A stretch of DNA of 64,000 bases from Streptomyces paludis (GCF_003344965.1 NZ_CP031194.1:6448001-6512000), one strand, 5' to 3'. Numbered from the stretch's first letter, positions 1 to 8,396 are shown. Notes: generated from the sequence alone by a model not told the origin. Translations and numbers: made by a program.

Positions 1-672
1 GACCAGCAGGACCAGGCCGGTGGTGATCAGGACCAGGCCGGGGATGTCCAGGCGCAGCGGCCGGGCCGAGCGGGTGTTGGGGACCCACTTCAGGGCCGCG
101 AGGGTCAGGGCGATGCCGATGGGGATGTTGATGGCGAAGATGGAGCGCCAGCTCCAGCCGAAGAGGTCGGCGCTGACGAGCCAGCCGCCGAGGAGGGGGC
201 CGAGGACGGCGGCGAGACCGGCGACGGCGCCGATGACGCCGAAGACACCGGCGCGTTCCCTGGGCTTGTAGAGGGCTTGGACCGAGGCCATGACCTGGGG
301 GACCATCAGGGCCGCGAAGCCGCCCTGGACGATGCGCGCGGCCACGAGGATGTCGCCGTTGCCGGCCAGCGCGGCGGCCAGCGAGGCCGCGGTGAAGCCG
401 GCGACTCCGGTCAGGAAGAGTGTTCTGCGGCCGAAGATGTCGCCCAGGCGCCCGCCCGTGATCAGTACGACCGCGAACGCCAGGGTGTAGCCGCCGACGA
501 TCCACTCCAGGTGCGAGGCGTCGGTATGCAGGTGCCGCTGGATGGAGGGCAGGGCGACGTTGACGGCGGTGGCGTCGATCAGGTCCATGAAGTTGGCGAA
601 GATCAGGACGAGCATCGCCAGGCTTCGGAACTTCGGGGCACTGTCTGGTCCGTGCGGGGAGACGCCGCTCAT
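1..672 (-). CDS. MFS drug/proton antiporter, DHA2 (EmrB/QacA) type, 3' part outside window
   Basis: Inner-membrane exporter, likely drug efflux. The 224 visible residues hold the first transmembrane helices. A helix ending FANFMDLIDATAVNVALPSI contains the acidic residues typical of the first DHA2 segment. It is followed by the GGRLGDIFGRR loop (MFS motif A) and, later, a GAVAGLAAVLGPLLGGWL segment that resembles antiporter motif C (GxxxGPxxGG). The ATG lies at 672. The C-terminal half is beyond the left edge, so total length is unknown (family usually 450-520 aa). It diverges from the MarR gene at 791 across 118 bp holding a perfect inverted repeat, the classical layout for a repressor controlling an exporter. 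Substrate cannot be inferred. Confidence 0.9.
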   Translation of the reverse strand, partial: MSGVSPHGPDSAPKFRSLAMLVLIFANFMDLIDATAVNVALPSIQRHLHTDASHLEWIVGGYTLAFAVVLITGGRLGDIFGRRTLFLTGVAGFTAASLAAALAGNGDILVAARIVQGGFAALMVPQVMASVQALYKPRERAGVFGVIGAVAGLAAVLGPLLGGWLVSADLFGWSWRSIFAINIPIGIALTLAALKWVPNTRSARPLRLDIPGLVLITTGLVLLV

Positions 673-737
673 GGGGAAGCACCTTTCAGCATGATGGGAG
701 AGGGTGTTGTCGGCTCGTGAGCACGAGCCCGCCGTCC

Positions 738-760
738 AGTACCTTGGATGTCAAGGTACT
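738..760. promoter_or_regulatory. Inverted repeat, probable MarR operator
   Basis: AGTACCTTG-N5-CAAGGTACT is a perfect 9-bp inverted repeat with a GATGT spacer. It is the only such repeat in the 118 bp between the divergent exporter (start 672) and MarR (start 791) genes. Palindromes of 16-20 bp between the two genes are usual for MarR-family autoregulators. It lies 30 bp upstream of the marR start, so binding would plausibly occlude its promoter, and perhaps that of the exporter too. Confidence 0.7.
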
Positions 761-790
761 TTCCTTCCACCGTGCAGGGAGATTCCTCGA

Positions 791-1330
791 ATGTCAAGCG
801 AACCTGAGTCGGTCGGGGAACGCCTCGGTGCCACGGTGCAGAGCTACCAGGCCGCCGTCGACGACTACGACCGCGAGCTGGCCCACCGGCTCGGCGTCAA
901 CGAGACAGATCTGCGCTGCCTGGAGATCCTGCTCTCCCAGGAGGAATTCGCCCCCAGCGCGCTGAGTACGCGCATGGGTCTGACCACCGGGAGCGTCACC
1001 ACGATGCTCGACCGTCTGGAGAAGCTCGGCTACATCACCCGCACCCCCCACCCCACCGACCGGCGCCGCAGCCTGGTCCGGGTCACCCCCGAGGCGACCC
1101 GCCTCGCCCGCCGCCTCACCGCACCCTTCATCGGTGACGCCGCCGAGAAGGTCGCCGCCCGCTTCACCCCCGAACAGATCGAGACGGTGATCGACTTCCT
1201 CGCCTTCACCCGCGACATCCAGAACGAACACACCCAGCTGCTGCGCGACGTCCCCGAACCCGCCCACCGCCGCTCAGGAGGCCGGCAGGCCCCCGGACCC
1301 CGCACCGGCGCGAGGACCCGCACGCGCTGA
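791..1330 (+). CDS. MarR-family transcriptional regulator
   Basis: Winged-helix repressor of 179 aa. The central region carries the MarR fold: a recognition helix around SALSTRMGLTTGSVTTMLDRL and the wing with the family signature DRRRSLVRVTPEATRLA (the D-x-R-x5-T pattern). The C-terminal helices would form the dimer interface. The ATG at 791 is chosen because GGGAGA sits about 8 nt upstream; an in-frame start at 704 would run through the operator. It is divergent from the MFS exporter, so it probably represses both genes and is released by a ligand exported by the pump. The C-terminal tail is arginine-rich and low complexity. The ligand is unknown. Confidence 0.9.
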   Translation: MSSEPESVGERLGATVQSYQAAVDDYDRELAHRLGVNETDLRCLEILLSQEEFAPSALSTRMGLTTGSVTTMLDRLEKLGYITRTPHPTDRRRSLVRVTPEATRLARRLTAPFIGDAAEKVAARFTPEQIETVIDFLAFTRDIQNEHTQLLRDVPEPAHRRSGGRQAPGPRTGARTRTR

Positions 1331-1369
1331 GCACCCCGGCTCGGCGAGCGGGCCGGGCGGCCTGAGCGT

Positions 1370-2155
1370 TCAGCCGCGCAGCGACGGATGCTCGCCGATC
1401 ACCGTCGCGGAGCCCGGGGCGATCTCCGTGAAGCCCGCGTCGCGGACCAACGGCAGTCCGGCGGTGGCGAGTTGGCGCCAGCGGTCCGGGGTGGCCGTGC
1501 GGACGGCGAGCCGGAAACCGGAGGCGTGCCATGCCTTGCGGTCCGTGTCCGACAGTTCCCACCAGACGAGTTGGGCGCCGTGGCCGGCCTGGGCCATGGC
1601 CTTGCCCGCCGACATGTCGAGGCCTGGGCTCAGCCACAGGACCGGCAGGGTGGGGTCCTCGGGGGCGGGCGGGGGAGCGGGGTCGGCCAGATCGGTGCCG
1701 GAGACCTGGAGTTTGGCCAGCTCCTTGGGCCAGCCGTCGAGCGGGACCGGCGGGAAGACCCGTACTTCCGCGACGGACGACGCCTCCGCGTCGGCGCCGG
1801 TGTCCGCGCCCGTGCCCGTCACCGTGAGGCCCGGGAGGGTGGTGGCGCGCCGCCACTCGGCGCCGCGGGCGCGCCGTACCACCTTGCGGATCCGGGCGTC
1901 CTGCCAGTCGCGCATCGCGCGGGCCCACTCGCCCTCGTGCTCGCCCTCGCCGAGCGACCGTTCGTCGGAGAGCATCGTGAGCACCGCGCGGGCGGCCGTC
2001 TCCAGGGCGTCGGTGCGGGTGGGCGGGGCCGCCTTCTCGATCCGTACCACCAGGGGCAGTACGTACTGCGGTGCCTCGTCGCGGGTGGTCCGGTCGGCGT
2101 GGAAGGGGCTGTCCGGGGGGCCGGCCTGGGGACTGTCCGGGGTGCTCTCGTTCAC
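1370..2155 (-). CDS. Peptidyl-tRNA hydrolase, PTH2-like
   Basis: Cytoplasmic 261-aa protein. The C-terminal half (about 150-261) resembles archaeal/eukaryotic-type peptidyl-tRNA hydrolase (PTH2): LDMSAGKAMAQAGHGAQL matches the family's MSxGKxAAQxxHA helix, followed by an LxxAGxP-like segment and a TxIGPGxxxxI-like end (APGSATVIGEHP). PTH2 cleaves peptidyl-tRNA released from stalled ribosomes. The N-terminal 140 residues are an actinobacterial extension without a motif I recognise. It starts at GTG 2155 with only a weak ribosome site. It stands alone between the MarR gene and an oppositely oriented ABC operon. Actual hydrolase activity is inferred from the fold signature only. Confidence 0.7.
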   Translation of the reverse strand: MNESTPDSPQAGPPDSPFHADRTTRDEAPQYVLPLVVRIEKAAPPTRTDALETAARAVLTMLSDERSLGEGEHEGEWARAMRDWQDARIRKVVRRARGAEWRRATTLPGLTVTGTGADTGADAEASSVAEVRVFPPVPLDGWPKELAKLQVSGTDLADPAPPPAPEDPTLPVLWLSPGLDMSAGKAMAQAGHGAQLVWWELSDTDRKAWHASGFRLAVRTATPDRWRQLATAGLPLVRDAGFTEIAPGSATVIGEHPSLRG

Positions 2156-2222
2156 CCGCCCAGTCTGCCAGCCCGGCCGTACGGGTTCGGCCGGGCGCCG
2201 GTCATCTGGTATTACGTTGGCG

Positions 2223-3209
2223 ATGAACTTCGAGGGAGTGGGCCGCCGTTACGGTCTCCGGGGACCGTGGGTGCTGCGCGGGGTGGATCTCGCGCTGCCC
2301 GCCGGCGCGCTGGTCCGGGTCGAGGGAGGTAACGGAAGCGGGAAGTCGACCCTGCTGCGGCTGGTCGCGGGGGTCGACACACCGAGCGAGGGGCGGGTGA
2401 CCGGCCGCCGCCGTACCGCGTACGTGCCCGAGCGCTTCGCGGTGGCGCTGCCCCTCACGGCCGCCGGCTACCTGGTCCATCTCGGCCGGATCCACGGGCT
2501 GCCGAGCGCCCTGGCGGCGGCGCGCGCCGTCGAGTGGCTCGACCGGTTCGGCGCCGGTGAACACGCCCGTACCACGCTCTCCGAACTCTCCAAGGGCACC
2601 AGCCAGAAGGTCGCCGTCGCCCAGGCGCTGCTCGCCGAGCCCGAGCTGCTCGTCCTCGACGAGGCGTGGACCGGGCTCGACGTACCGGCCCGGGCGGAGC
2701 TGGACCGCGCCGTCGCCGAACGGGTCGCCGAGGGCGGCACCGTCGTCTACGTCGACCACGATCCGCGCCGGCTGGCGGGCGCCGCCGACGCGGTGTACGC
2801 CGTGACCGACGGCACGCTCGTACGCCGTACGGACGACGAGGTCCGGGCCGCGGCGGCCGGTGCGGGCGCGGGTGCGGGTGCGGGTCCCGGTGACAGCGAC
2901 CGCGACGGGGACGGTGACGGCGGGGGAGACCCCGCGGCGCTGGTGCGGATCGTCGTGTCGGGGCCGTCCGGCGCCGCGCCACCGGACGGGCTGCCCGGCG
3001 CCCCGCGCTGCGAGCCGGGCCCCGACGGCTCCGTGCTCCTCACGGCGCCCGCGATCCACTCCGACGCCCTGCTGCGCGCGCTGCTGGCGGCGCGGCCGGC
3101 CTGGCACATCAGGGAGGTGCGGGAGGCCGGCCTCGCCGAGGACGACACTCCTGCCCGGGACACCGCGTCCGCCTCTTCCGGCACGACGACCGAGGGCTTC
3201 CCCCGATGA
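2223..3209 (+). CDS. ABC transporter ATP-binding protein
   Basis: 328-aa nucleotide-binding subunit. Walker A is GGNGSGKST (about 35-43), a variant signature LSKGTSQ is at about 123-129, and Walker B is LLVLDEAW at about 143-150; the usual E after the Walker B Asp is present. The switch region has VDHD in place of the common TH. Residues about 200-240 form an Ala/Gly/Asp-rich low-complexity linker before a C-terminal domain of unknown role. Its stop overlaps the permease start by 4 nt (ATGA), so the pair is translationally coupled and forms an exporter-type ABC system of the CcmA/YbhF kind. Substrate unknown. Confidence 0.88.
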   Translation: MNFEGVGRRYGLRGPWVLRGVDLALPAGALVRVEGGNGSGKSTLLRLVAGVDTPSEGRVTGRRRTAYVPERFAVALPLTAAGYLVHLGRIHGLPSALAAARAVEWLDRFGAGEHARTTLSELSKGTSQKVAVAQALLAEPELLVLDEAWTGLDVPARAELDRAVAERVAEGGTVVYVDHDPRRLAGAADAVYAVTDGTLVRRTDDEVRAAAAGAGAGAGAGPGDSDRDGDGDGGGDPAALVRIVVSGPSGAAPPDGLPGAPRCEPGPDGSVLLTAPAIHSDALLRALLAARPAWHIREVREAGLAEDDTPARDTASASSGTTTEGFPR

Positions 3210-3892
3210 CCGAGATAGCCGCGATGACCGCGCTGGTGCGCTACCAGACCGCTCTGCTCCTGCGCTCGCAGCGCTGGCTGCCGCCGTTCCTGCTCTACGG
3301 GATCTTCCTGATCGTCGGGGTGCAGGCGGGCCAGCCGGTCCTGGACTCGCTGGGTTACGCGGCGGCGGCGCTGCTGCCCGTCACCGTATGGCTGGTGCGG
3401 ATCTCCGTACGGCAGGAACCGGCCGCGTCCCGCGCGGTCGCCGCCGCCGTGACCGGCGCCCGCCGGGTCCATCTCGCGGCGCTGCTCGCGGCGGTGGCCG
3501 TCGCGGCGGCGACGGGGCTGGCCGGCACGCTGGTGGTCACGCTGGTCAGCAAGCACAGCAGCGGGGACCGCACGGTCGATGTGCCGGTACTGCCGGCGGG
3601 CGTGGCCGGGCTGCTGGCCGCCGCCGTCTGTCTGCTGGTCGGCGTCGCGGCCGGCGCGCTGTGCAGCCGGCCGGTACTGCGCGGCCGGGGCTGGTCGATC
3701 GCGGCCGGTGTGCTGGCGTCGCTGGCGGCCCTGGTGGCCCCCGGGTCCCCGGCGAAGTACGCGATCGTCGGGCTGGTGAGCGGCTCGCGCTCGGGCGCCA
3801 TCCACACGCCGCTGCTGCCGCTGGCCGCCGCCGCGCTGGTGGCGGCCGTGGCGGCGGCGGTGGCGTGCGCGCTGGTCACCGTACGGGAGTGA
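3206..3892 (+). CDS. ABC transporter membrane subunit
   Basis: 228-aa hydrophobic protein with about six predicted transmembrane segments (for example around 24-42, 46-66, 88-108, 125-150, 160-180 and 200-222). It has no recognisable catalytic motif. It overlaps the upstream ATPase gene by ATGA and so is its partner permease. It resembles the short actinobacterial ABC-2-like membrane proteins. Substrate and direction cannot be read from sequence; export is more likely because no binding protein is encoded nearby. Confidence 0.78.
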   Translation: MTEIAAMTALVRYQTALLLRSQRWLPPFLLYGIFLIVGVQAGQPVLDSLGYAAAALLPVTVWLVRISVRQEPAASRAVAAAVTGARRVHLAALLAAVAVAAATGLAGTLVVTLVSKHSSGDRTVDVPVLPAGVAGLLAAAVCLLVGVAAGALCSRPVLRGRGWSIAAGVLASLAALVAPGSPAKYAIVGLVSGSRSGAIHTPLLPLAAAALVAAVAAAVACALVTVRE

Positions 3893-3927
3893 CCGGCGCC
3901 GGCCGGGGCGGCGTTACGCTCGACGGC

Positions 3928-4080
3928 ATGGACGAGAGCCGTGGCGAGAACGTGCCGGTCGCGTACGCCGAGTGTGTGCTGTGCCGGGAGCCGACCGAGT
4001 ATCCGGCGTCGGTCAGGGGCGCGACGCTCTGCCCGGTCTGCGCGTGGCAGGAGGCCCAGCGGTCGGCGTGCTCGGGGTGA
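3928..4080 (+). CDS. Small Cys-rich conserved protein (50 aa)
   Basis: 50-residue protein with two Cys pairs, CVLCRE and CPVCAW, spaced 18 residues apart, consistent with a single zinc ribbon. ATG at 3928; no strong ribosome site. It follows the ABC pair in the same direction with a 35-nt gap and may be co-transcribed. It converges on the deacetylase gene, 25 bp away. No function known; the metal site is inferred from the cysteines. Confidence 0.6.
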   Translation: MDESRGENVPVAYAECVLCREPTEYPASVRGATLCPVCAWQEAQRSACSG

Positions 4081-4105
4081 GTGTCGCCCAGCCGTGCGGG
4101 TCAGG

Positions 4106-4978
4106 TCAGGGCTTCATCAGCTCGGAGACCTTGACGAAGCGGTATCCCCGCTTCCGCAGCTCGGGGACGATCTGCCGTACCGCGTCCTCCGTCACGGGCG
4201 CCGCGCTGCGCGTGCAGTGCATCACCACCAGCGAGCCGGGCCGCACCCCCGCCAGCACCTGCGCCGCGACGGCGTCCGCGTCCGTCGCGAAGGCGTCGCC
4301 GCTGACCACGTCCCACTGCACCGCCGTGACCCCGGCCGGGGCGAGGGCGCGGCGCGCGGTGTCGTCGTAACAGCCGCCGGGGAAGCGGAAGTACGGCACG
4401 ACATTGCGCGCCCCGGCCGTCTTGAACGCGGCGAAGGCGCGCCGTACGTCGTCCGCCATCCGTTCCTTGCCGACGACCGGGAGCCCGTAGCAGTCGGCGG
4501 TGAACGCGTAGTGGCTGTAGGAGTGGTTGGCGATCTCGAAGAGCGGGTCCGTGCCGATCGCCTTGGCCTGTGTCGGGTACTCCTCGGCCCACCGGCCGGT
4601 CATGAAGACCGTCGAGGGCACGTCGAGCCGGCGCAGCAGGGCGATCAGCGACGGATTGTCGAAGCGCTCGCCCTCCGCCGCCCGGGGCCCCTGATCGGCC
4701 GTCATGTCCGCGTCGAAGGTGAGCGCCACGGTCTTCCCGGCCGCCTTCGCGCCGCGTACGAAGACGGGGGTCAGCCCGTCGGCGCCGGGGGCCAGGGTCG
4801 GCGGCCCCTTCACCGCCGGGGAGCCGGAGGCGGGGGTGGAGCCGGCGGGCGCGGGCGAGGCGGACGCGCTCGTGGGGGCGGAGGCGGCGGACGCCGGGGC
4901 CGGGCGGCCGTCACCGCAGCCGGCGAGGGCGGCGCCGAGTAGGGCGACGGCGGTGCATACGCGTACATATCTGGTCAC
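4106..4978 (-). CDS. Polysaccharide deacetylase family lipoprotein
   Basis: About 290 aa. The N-terminus has a signal sequence ending ALLGAALAGC, a lipobox, then a Ser/Ala/Pro-rich linker to about residue 65. The catalytic NodB-like domain follows: LTFDADM (motif 1), NHSYSHYAF (motif 2, H-x3-H metal ligands), RFPGGCYDD (motif 3) and LVVMHC (motif 5). Family members remove N- or O-acetyl groups from cell-wall or capsular glycans on the outer face. Motif 1 is TFDAD instead of the canonical TFDD, so the metal-binding Asp is displaced or absent. The start is uncertain: GTG 4978 gives a good signal peptide but no clear ribosome site, and no in-frame ATG lies nearby. Confidence 0.82.
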   Translation of the reverse strand: MTRYVRVCTAVALLGAALAGCGDGRPAPASAASAPTSASASPAPAGSTPASGSPAVKGPPTLAPGADGLTPVFVRGAKAAGKTVALTFDADMTADQGPRAAEGERFDNPSLIALLRRLDVPSTVFMTGRWAEEYPTQAKAIGTDPLFEIANHSYSHYAFTADCYGLPVVGKERMADDVRRAFAAFKTAGARNVVPYFRFPGGCYDDTARRALAPAGVTAVQWDVVSGDAFATDADAVAAQVLAGVRPGSLVVMHCTRSAAPVTEDAVRQIVPELRKRGYRFVKVSELMKP

Positions 4979-5055
4979 GCACGGAAAATATATGATGATC
5001 AGTGCGTAGGGGGTACGCGGCGCTCCCGCAACCCGAAGATGACGCTTATGCGCGC

Positions 5056-6099
5056 TTACGCGCCTTCCAGCAGCCTCCGCCGGCACTTCTCGACATCGAA
5101 TCCCCCTGGAGGATACGCCGGGGCCAGCGCCTCCAGATGCTCCAGCAGCAGGGTGCCGATCGCCCAGTTCCGGTACCACTTGCGGTCCGCCGGGACCAGA
5201 TACCAGGGCGCCGCCTCCGTGGAACAGCGCCGCAGCGCCAGCTCGTACGCCGCCCGGTAGTCGGGCCACAGCGCGCGCTCCTCCAGATCACCGGTGTTGA
5301 ACTTCCAGTGCTTGTCCGGGTTGTCGAGACGGGCCAGCAGCCGGTCGCGCTGCTCGTCGTGCCCGAGGTGGAGGAAGACCTTCACGAGGGTCACCCCGTC
5401 GTCGGCCAGCTCCTGCTCGAAGCGGTTGATCTGCTCGTAGCGGTGGCCCAGTTCCCGGTGGCCGGCCAGCTCGTGGACACGGGCGATGAGTACGTCCTCG
5501 TAGTGCGACCGGTCGAAGATCCCGATCTCGCCGGGCTCCGGCAGCGCGCGCCGGATCCGCCAGAGGAAGGGGTGCTTCCGCTCCTCCGCCGTCGGTGTCT
5601 TGAAGGCCCTGATCCGGCAGCCGGCCGGGTTGAACAGCCTGATCACATGCTTGACCGTGCCGCCCTTGCCGCTGGTGTCCATGCCCTGGAGCACCAGCAG
5701 CACCCGCCGCCGGTCGCCCGCCGTGCTCGCCGCGTACAGCCGCTCCTGGAGCCCGGCGAGCCGCTCCGCCGACGCGGCCACCGCCGCCAGCGCCGCCGCC
5801 TTGTCGCGCGGGTCGCCGGGGCGGCCGGGGGTGGCCCGGGTGTCGTACGAGGTGAGGTCGATCCGTACGCCCCGGGGAACGCGCAGCAGCTCGCGCAGGC
5901 CGGCCGGCGGCTTCCCGGGCTTCTCGCTCTTCGGGGCCGCCGCCGTCGCCGGCTTCGTGGCGTACGTACCGTACGCGCCGCCCTTCACGGCTTTCCCGGA
6001 CCTACCGGCCTTCCCGGGCTTTCCGGGCCTTGTGGCCCTCCCCGCTTTCGCGGCCTTCCCGTTCTTCGGCTTCTTGGTCTTCGTGTCCGTCCTGGCCAC
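5056..6099 (-). CDS. PPK2-family polyphosphate kinase
   Basis: 347-aa cytosolic kinase that uses polyphosphate to phosphorylate nucleotides. It carries the PPK2 P-loop LQGMDTSGKGG (about 137-147), the lid arginine segment, and Walker B IFDRSHYEDVL (about 193-203). The HPFLWRI and HWKFNTGDLEER stretches also fit the family. The single-domain pattern resembles the class that phosphorylates AMP or ADP, though the preferred nucleotide cannot be read off. The first 65 residues form a Lys/Gly/Ala-rich extension with repeated GK(A/P)xK-like steps, absent from typical members and probably disordered. It is 229 bp downstream of nothing on its own strand except the PhoX-like gene, so both could respond to phosphate status. 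Confidence 0.9.
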   Translation of the reverse strand: MARTDTKTKKPKNGKAAKAGRATRPGKPGKAGRSGKAVKGGAYGTYATKPATAAAPKSEKPGKPPAGLRELLRVPRGVRIDLTSYDTRATPGRPGDPRDKAAALAAVAASAERLAGLQERLYAASTAGDRRRVLLVLQGMDTSGKGGTVKHVIRLFNPAGCRIRAFKTPTAEERKHPFLWRIRRALPEPGEIGIFDRSHYEDVLIARVHELAGHRELGHRYEQINRFEQELADDGVTLVKVFLHLGHDEQRDRLLARLDNPDKHWKFNTGDLEERALWPDYRAAYELALRRCSTEAAPWYLVPADRKWYRNWAIGTLLLEHLEALAPAYPPGGFDVEKCRRRLLEGA

Positions 6100-6207
6100 C
6101 GCGCACCCCTTCCGGTCGCTTCCTTCGAGGGTGCGCCGGATCGGCCGGGACGGCGACCGCTGGCGGGAGCCCGTCCGCCCCGCCGCCGTCCCGGCCGCGC
6201 CCCGGCG

Positions 6208-7575
6208 TCAGCGCCAGGGGCCGGTCACGGCGAAGGTGGTGCCCGGCGTGTAGCAGTTCACGTACATCGTGGAGCTGTCCGGCGAGAAGGTGACCCCGGC
6301 GAACTCGCCCCACTCGGGGTCCTCGGCGGAGCCCACGTTCTGTGCGTTGCGCGCCATCGGGTACACCTCGCCGCGCCGGGTCACGCCGTACACGTGCTGC
6401 GCGCCACCGCCGTCCTCGCAGACCATCAGGCCGCCGCTGGGGGCGAGACAGATGTTGTCCGGGGACTCGCCGGGCAGATCGATGTCCGTGCCGGGGCCGA
6501 AGACGATCACCAGCGTGAGCCGGCGCCGCCCCGGCTCGTACTTCCACACCTGGCCGAAGTGGTCCGCCGCCGAGCCCGCCGAGCGGTGCGCGAAGCTGGA
6601 GACGAAGTAGACATGGCCCTCGCCCCAGTAGCAGCCTTCGAGCTTCTGGGCGTGGGTGATACCGCCGGGGCCGAAGTCCTGGTAGCGGATGGGCGTCTGG
6701 GCGGCCAGCGGATCGGGGACGGGCACCCACTCCACGCGGTCGAAGACGGCGCCGGGCTCCTGGACGGTCGACAGGTCCGGCACCCCCGGCACCCGCATGG
6801 CCTCCAGCGCGCCGCCCGCCCGCAGCGAGCCCACGCCGCCGCGCGGCTTCTCCGGCAGGAAGCGGTAGAAGAGCCCGAACGGGTGGTCGAACGCGTCCTC
6901 GGTCTCGTACACGATGCCGGTGCCCGGATCGATCGCGACCGCCTCGTGCTGGAAGCGGCCCATGGCGGTCAGCGGGACGGCCCCGGTGCGGTGCGGGTCG
7001 GCGCCGTCGACCTCGAAGACAAAGCCGTGGTCCTTGGTGTAGCCGTTGGTGCCGGCCCGGTCCTCGGTCTCCTCGCAGGTCAGCCAGGTGCCCCAGGGGG
7101 TCGGCCCGCCCGCGCAGTTGACGGCGGTGCCGGCGATGGCGACGCGCTCGCCGAGGACGTTGTTCCGCCCGTCGAGTTCGAGCGCCGTACAGCCGCCCTT
7201 GCCCGTCGGGTCGTAGGTGAGACCCTCGACGGCCGGGACGGCGATCGGGGCGCCCCGGCGGTTCTCGTGGTTGCGGACGAGATGGATCCGGCCCCGGCGC
7301 CCGGCGAAGGCGGCCATCCCGTCGTGGTTGCTGGGCACCCGGCCCTCGCCGGAGCGGAGCTGGTCGCCCTCCCGGGACAGGACCTGGTAGCGGAACCCCC
7401 GGGGCAGGTCGAGCAGCCCGTCCGGGTCGGGGACCAGCGGCCCGTAGCCGCTGTGGCCGAGCCGCTGGGCGGCGTCGGCGGAGCCGGTGAACAGTTCGGA
7501 GACGGCTCCGGTGAAGGTGATGCCCAGCGCGGTCGCACCGGTGCGGGCGAGGATCTGACGGCGTGTCGAGGTCAT
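6208..7575 (-). CDS. PhoX-like / DUF839 secreted protein with Tat signal
   Basis: 455 aa. Begins MTSTRRQILARTGATALGIT, a twin-arginine signal, so it is exported folded. The body is a beta-propeller of the DUF839/PhoX type: LVRNHEN, GGPTPWGTWLTCEET, DNICLAPSGGLMVCEDGGG and GVTFSPDSSTMYVN are the usual blade signatures. PhoX enzymes are Ca/Fe-dependent alkaline phosphatases; this smaller relative may be a phosphatase or may have lost activity. ATG 7575 is preceded by GGGAGTT at good spacing. Three direct repeats lie 97-130 bp upstream, but they do not match a PHO box in spacing. Confidence 0.85.
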   Translation of the reverse strand: MTSTRRQILARTGATALGITFTGAVSELFTGSADAAQRLGHSGYGPLVPDPDGLLDLPRGFRYQVLSREGDQLRSGEGRVPSNHDGMAAFAGRRGRIHLVRNHENRRGAPIAVPAVEGLTYDPTGKGGCTALELDGRNNVLGERVAIAGTAVNCAGGPTPWGTWLTCEETEDRAGTNGYTKDHGFVFEVDGADPHRTGAVPLTAMGRFQHEAVAIDPGTGIVYETEDAFDHPFGLFYRFLPEKPRGGVGSLRAGGALEAMRVPGVPDLSTVQEPGAVFDRVEWVPVPDPLAAQTPIRYQDFGPGGITHAQKLEGCYWGEGHVYFVSSFAHRSAGSAADHFGQVWKYEPGRRRLTLVIVFGPGTDIDLPGESPDNICLAPSGGLMVCEDGGGAQHVYGVTRRGEVYPMARNAQNVGSAEDPEWGEFAGVTFSPDSSTMYVNCYTPGTTFAVTGPWR

Positions 7576-7671
7576 GAGGCAACTCCCTGCTGGCGGACAG
7601 AGACCTGACCCGTAGGTATCCCACATGTCCCCCCGGCCCACGGGTGTCCGGGGACGGGCGAACGGGTTGAA

Positions 7672-7705
7672 CCGTGCGGGGTTCCGTGCGGGGGTTCCGT
7701 GCGGG
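7672..7705. repeat. Three short direct repeats upstream of the PhoX-like gene
   Basis: CCGTGCGGG occurs at 7672, 7684 and 7697 (12 and 13 bp apart), mostly preceded by GTT. They lie upstream of the PhoX-like start and downstream of the osmC stop. Could be a regulator array or simple slippage. They were compared with the 11-nt PHO box repeat and do not match. Confidence 0.5.
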
Positions 7706-7825
7706 TCGTCGCTCCAGAGCCTCATGTGCCGCGTGGGGCGCCTGCAACGGGCGGTCGGCGGGAGCTGGCTGATTCCGGCGCCCGCGCGTACGGGCCGGGC
7801 GCCGGGTGCCGGTCGGGTACGGCGA

Positions 7826-8251
7826 TCAGGTGAGCGACGCGCTCAGCGTGATCGTCGTACCCGCGAGCGCCTGGCTGACCGGGCAGTTCGCCTTGGCGTC
7901 CTGGGCCGCCTTCTCGAAGCCGGCCGCGTCGAGGCCCGGCACCTCGCCCGCCACCGTCAGATGGATGCCCGTGATGCCGGTGCCCGGCTGGAAGGTGACC
8001 TCGGCCCGGGTGGTCAGCCGGACCGGCGGGGTGCCGCCGGTGGCCAGGCCGTTCGAGAGCGCCATCGAGAAGCAGCTGGAGTGCGCGGCGGCGATCAGCT
8101 CCTCCGGGCTGGTCTTCCCGTTCGCCTTGTCGGCGCGGGAGGGCCAGGAGACCGCCTGGTCCGGGATGCCGGAGGAGTCGAAGGAGACGGTGCCGGTGCC
8201 CTTGAGGAGGTCGCCCTCCCAGACGGTGTGTGCCTGACGCGTGGTGGCCAT
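7826..8251 (-). CDS. OsmC/Ohr-family peroxiredoxin-like protein
   Basis: 141 aa, the normal length for OsmC. The two redox cysteines are visible: SSCFSMAL in the central helix and NCPVSQAL near the C-terminus, each in family context (AAAHSSCF; KANCPVSQ). The enzyme reduces organic hydroperoxides with dithiol partners in the cytosol. ATG 8251 follows GAAGGG. It is read in the same direction as zapE upstream, separated by 145 bp that hold a tandem microrepeat. The active-site Glu/Arg assignment was not attempted. Confidence 0.92.
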   Translation of the reverse strand: MATTRQAHTVWEGDLLKGTGTVSFDSSGIPDQAVSWPSRADKANGKTSPEELIAAAHSSCFSMALSNGLATGGTPPVRLTTRAEVTFQPGTGITGIHLTVAGEVPGLDAAGFEKAAQDAKANCPVSQALAGTTITLSASLT

Positions 8252-8302
8252 GGTGGAACCCTTCCGTTCGCTGTCCGGTCCTGTGCGGGATGTGCGGGTT
8301 GC

Positions 8303-8365
8303 GCGGTCCTGCGCGGGCTGTGCGGTCCTGCGCGGGCTGTGCGGTCCGACGGGCAGTGCGGTCCG
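8303..8365. repeat. Tandem 19-bp microrepeat between zapE and osmC
   Basis: GCGGTCCTGCGCGGGCTGT is repeated at 8303 and 8322, with degenerate continuations at 8341 and 8358 (GCGGTCC cores). It sits in the osmC upstream region. Likely slippage-derived; no ORF uses it. Confidence 0.55.
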
Positions 8366-8396
8366 TACGGCCGCCCGTCCGGCTCTCCGGTGAAAC

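Noticed and set aside
1206..2332. Long open frames opposite the PTH2-like and ABC genes
   Set aside because: In GC-rich DNA antisense frames stay open by chance; amino-acid content (Arg/Gly/Pro/His-rich) and lack of family motifs mark them as shadows.
7620..7720. PHO box upstream of the PhoX-like gene
   Set aside because: GTTCAACCC-GTTCGCCC on the minus strand has repeats 9 nt apart, not the required 11, and only partial identity to the consensus.
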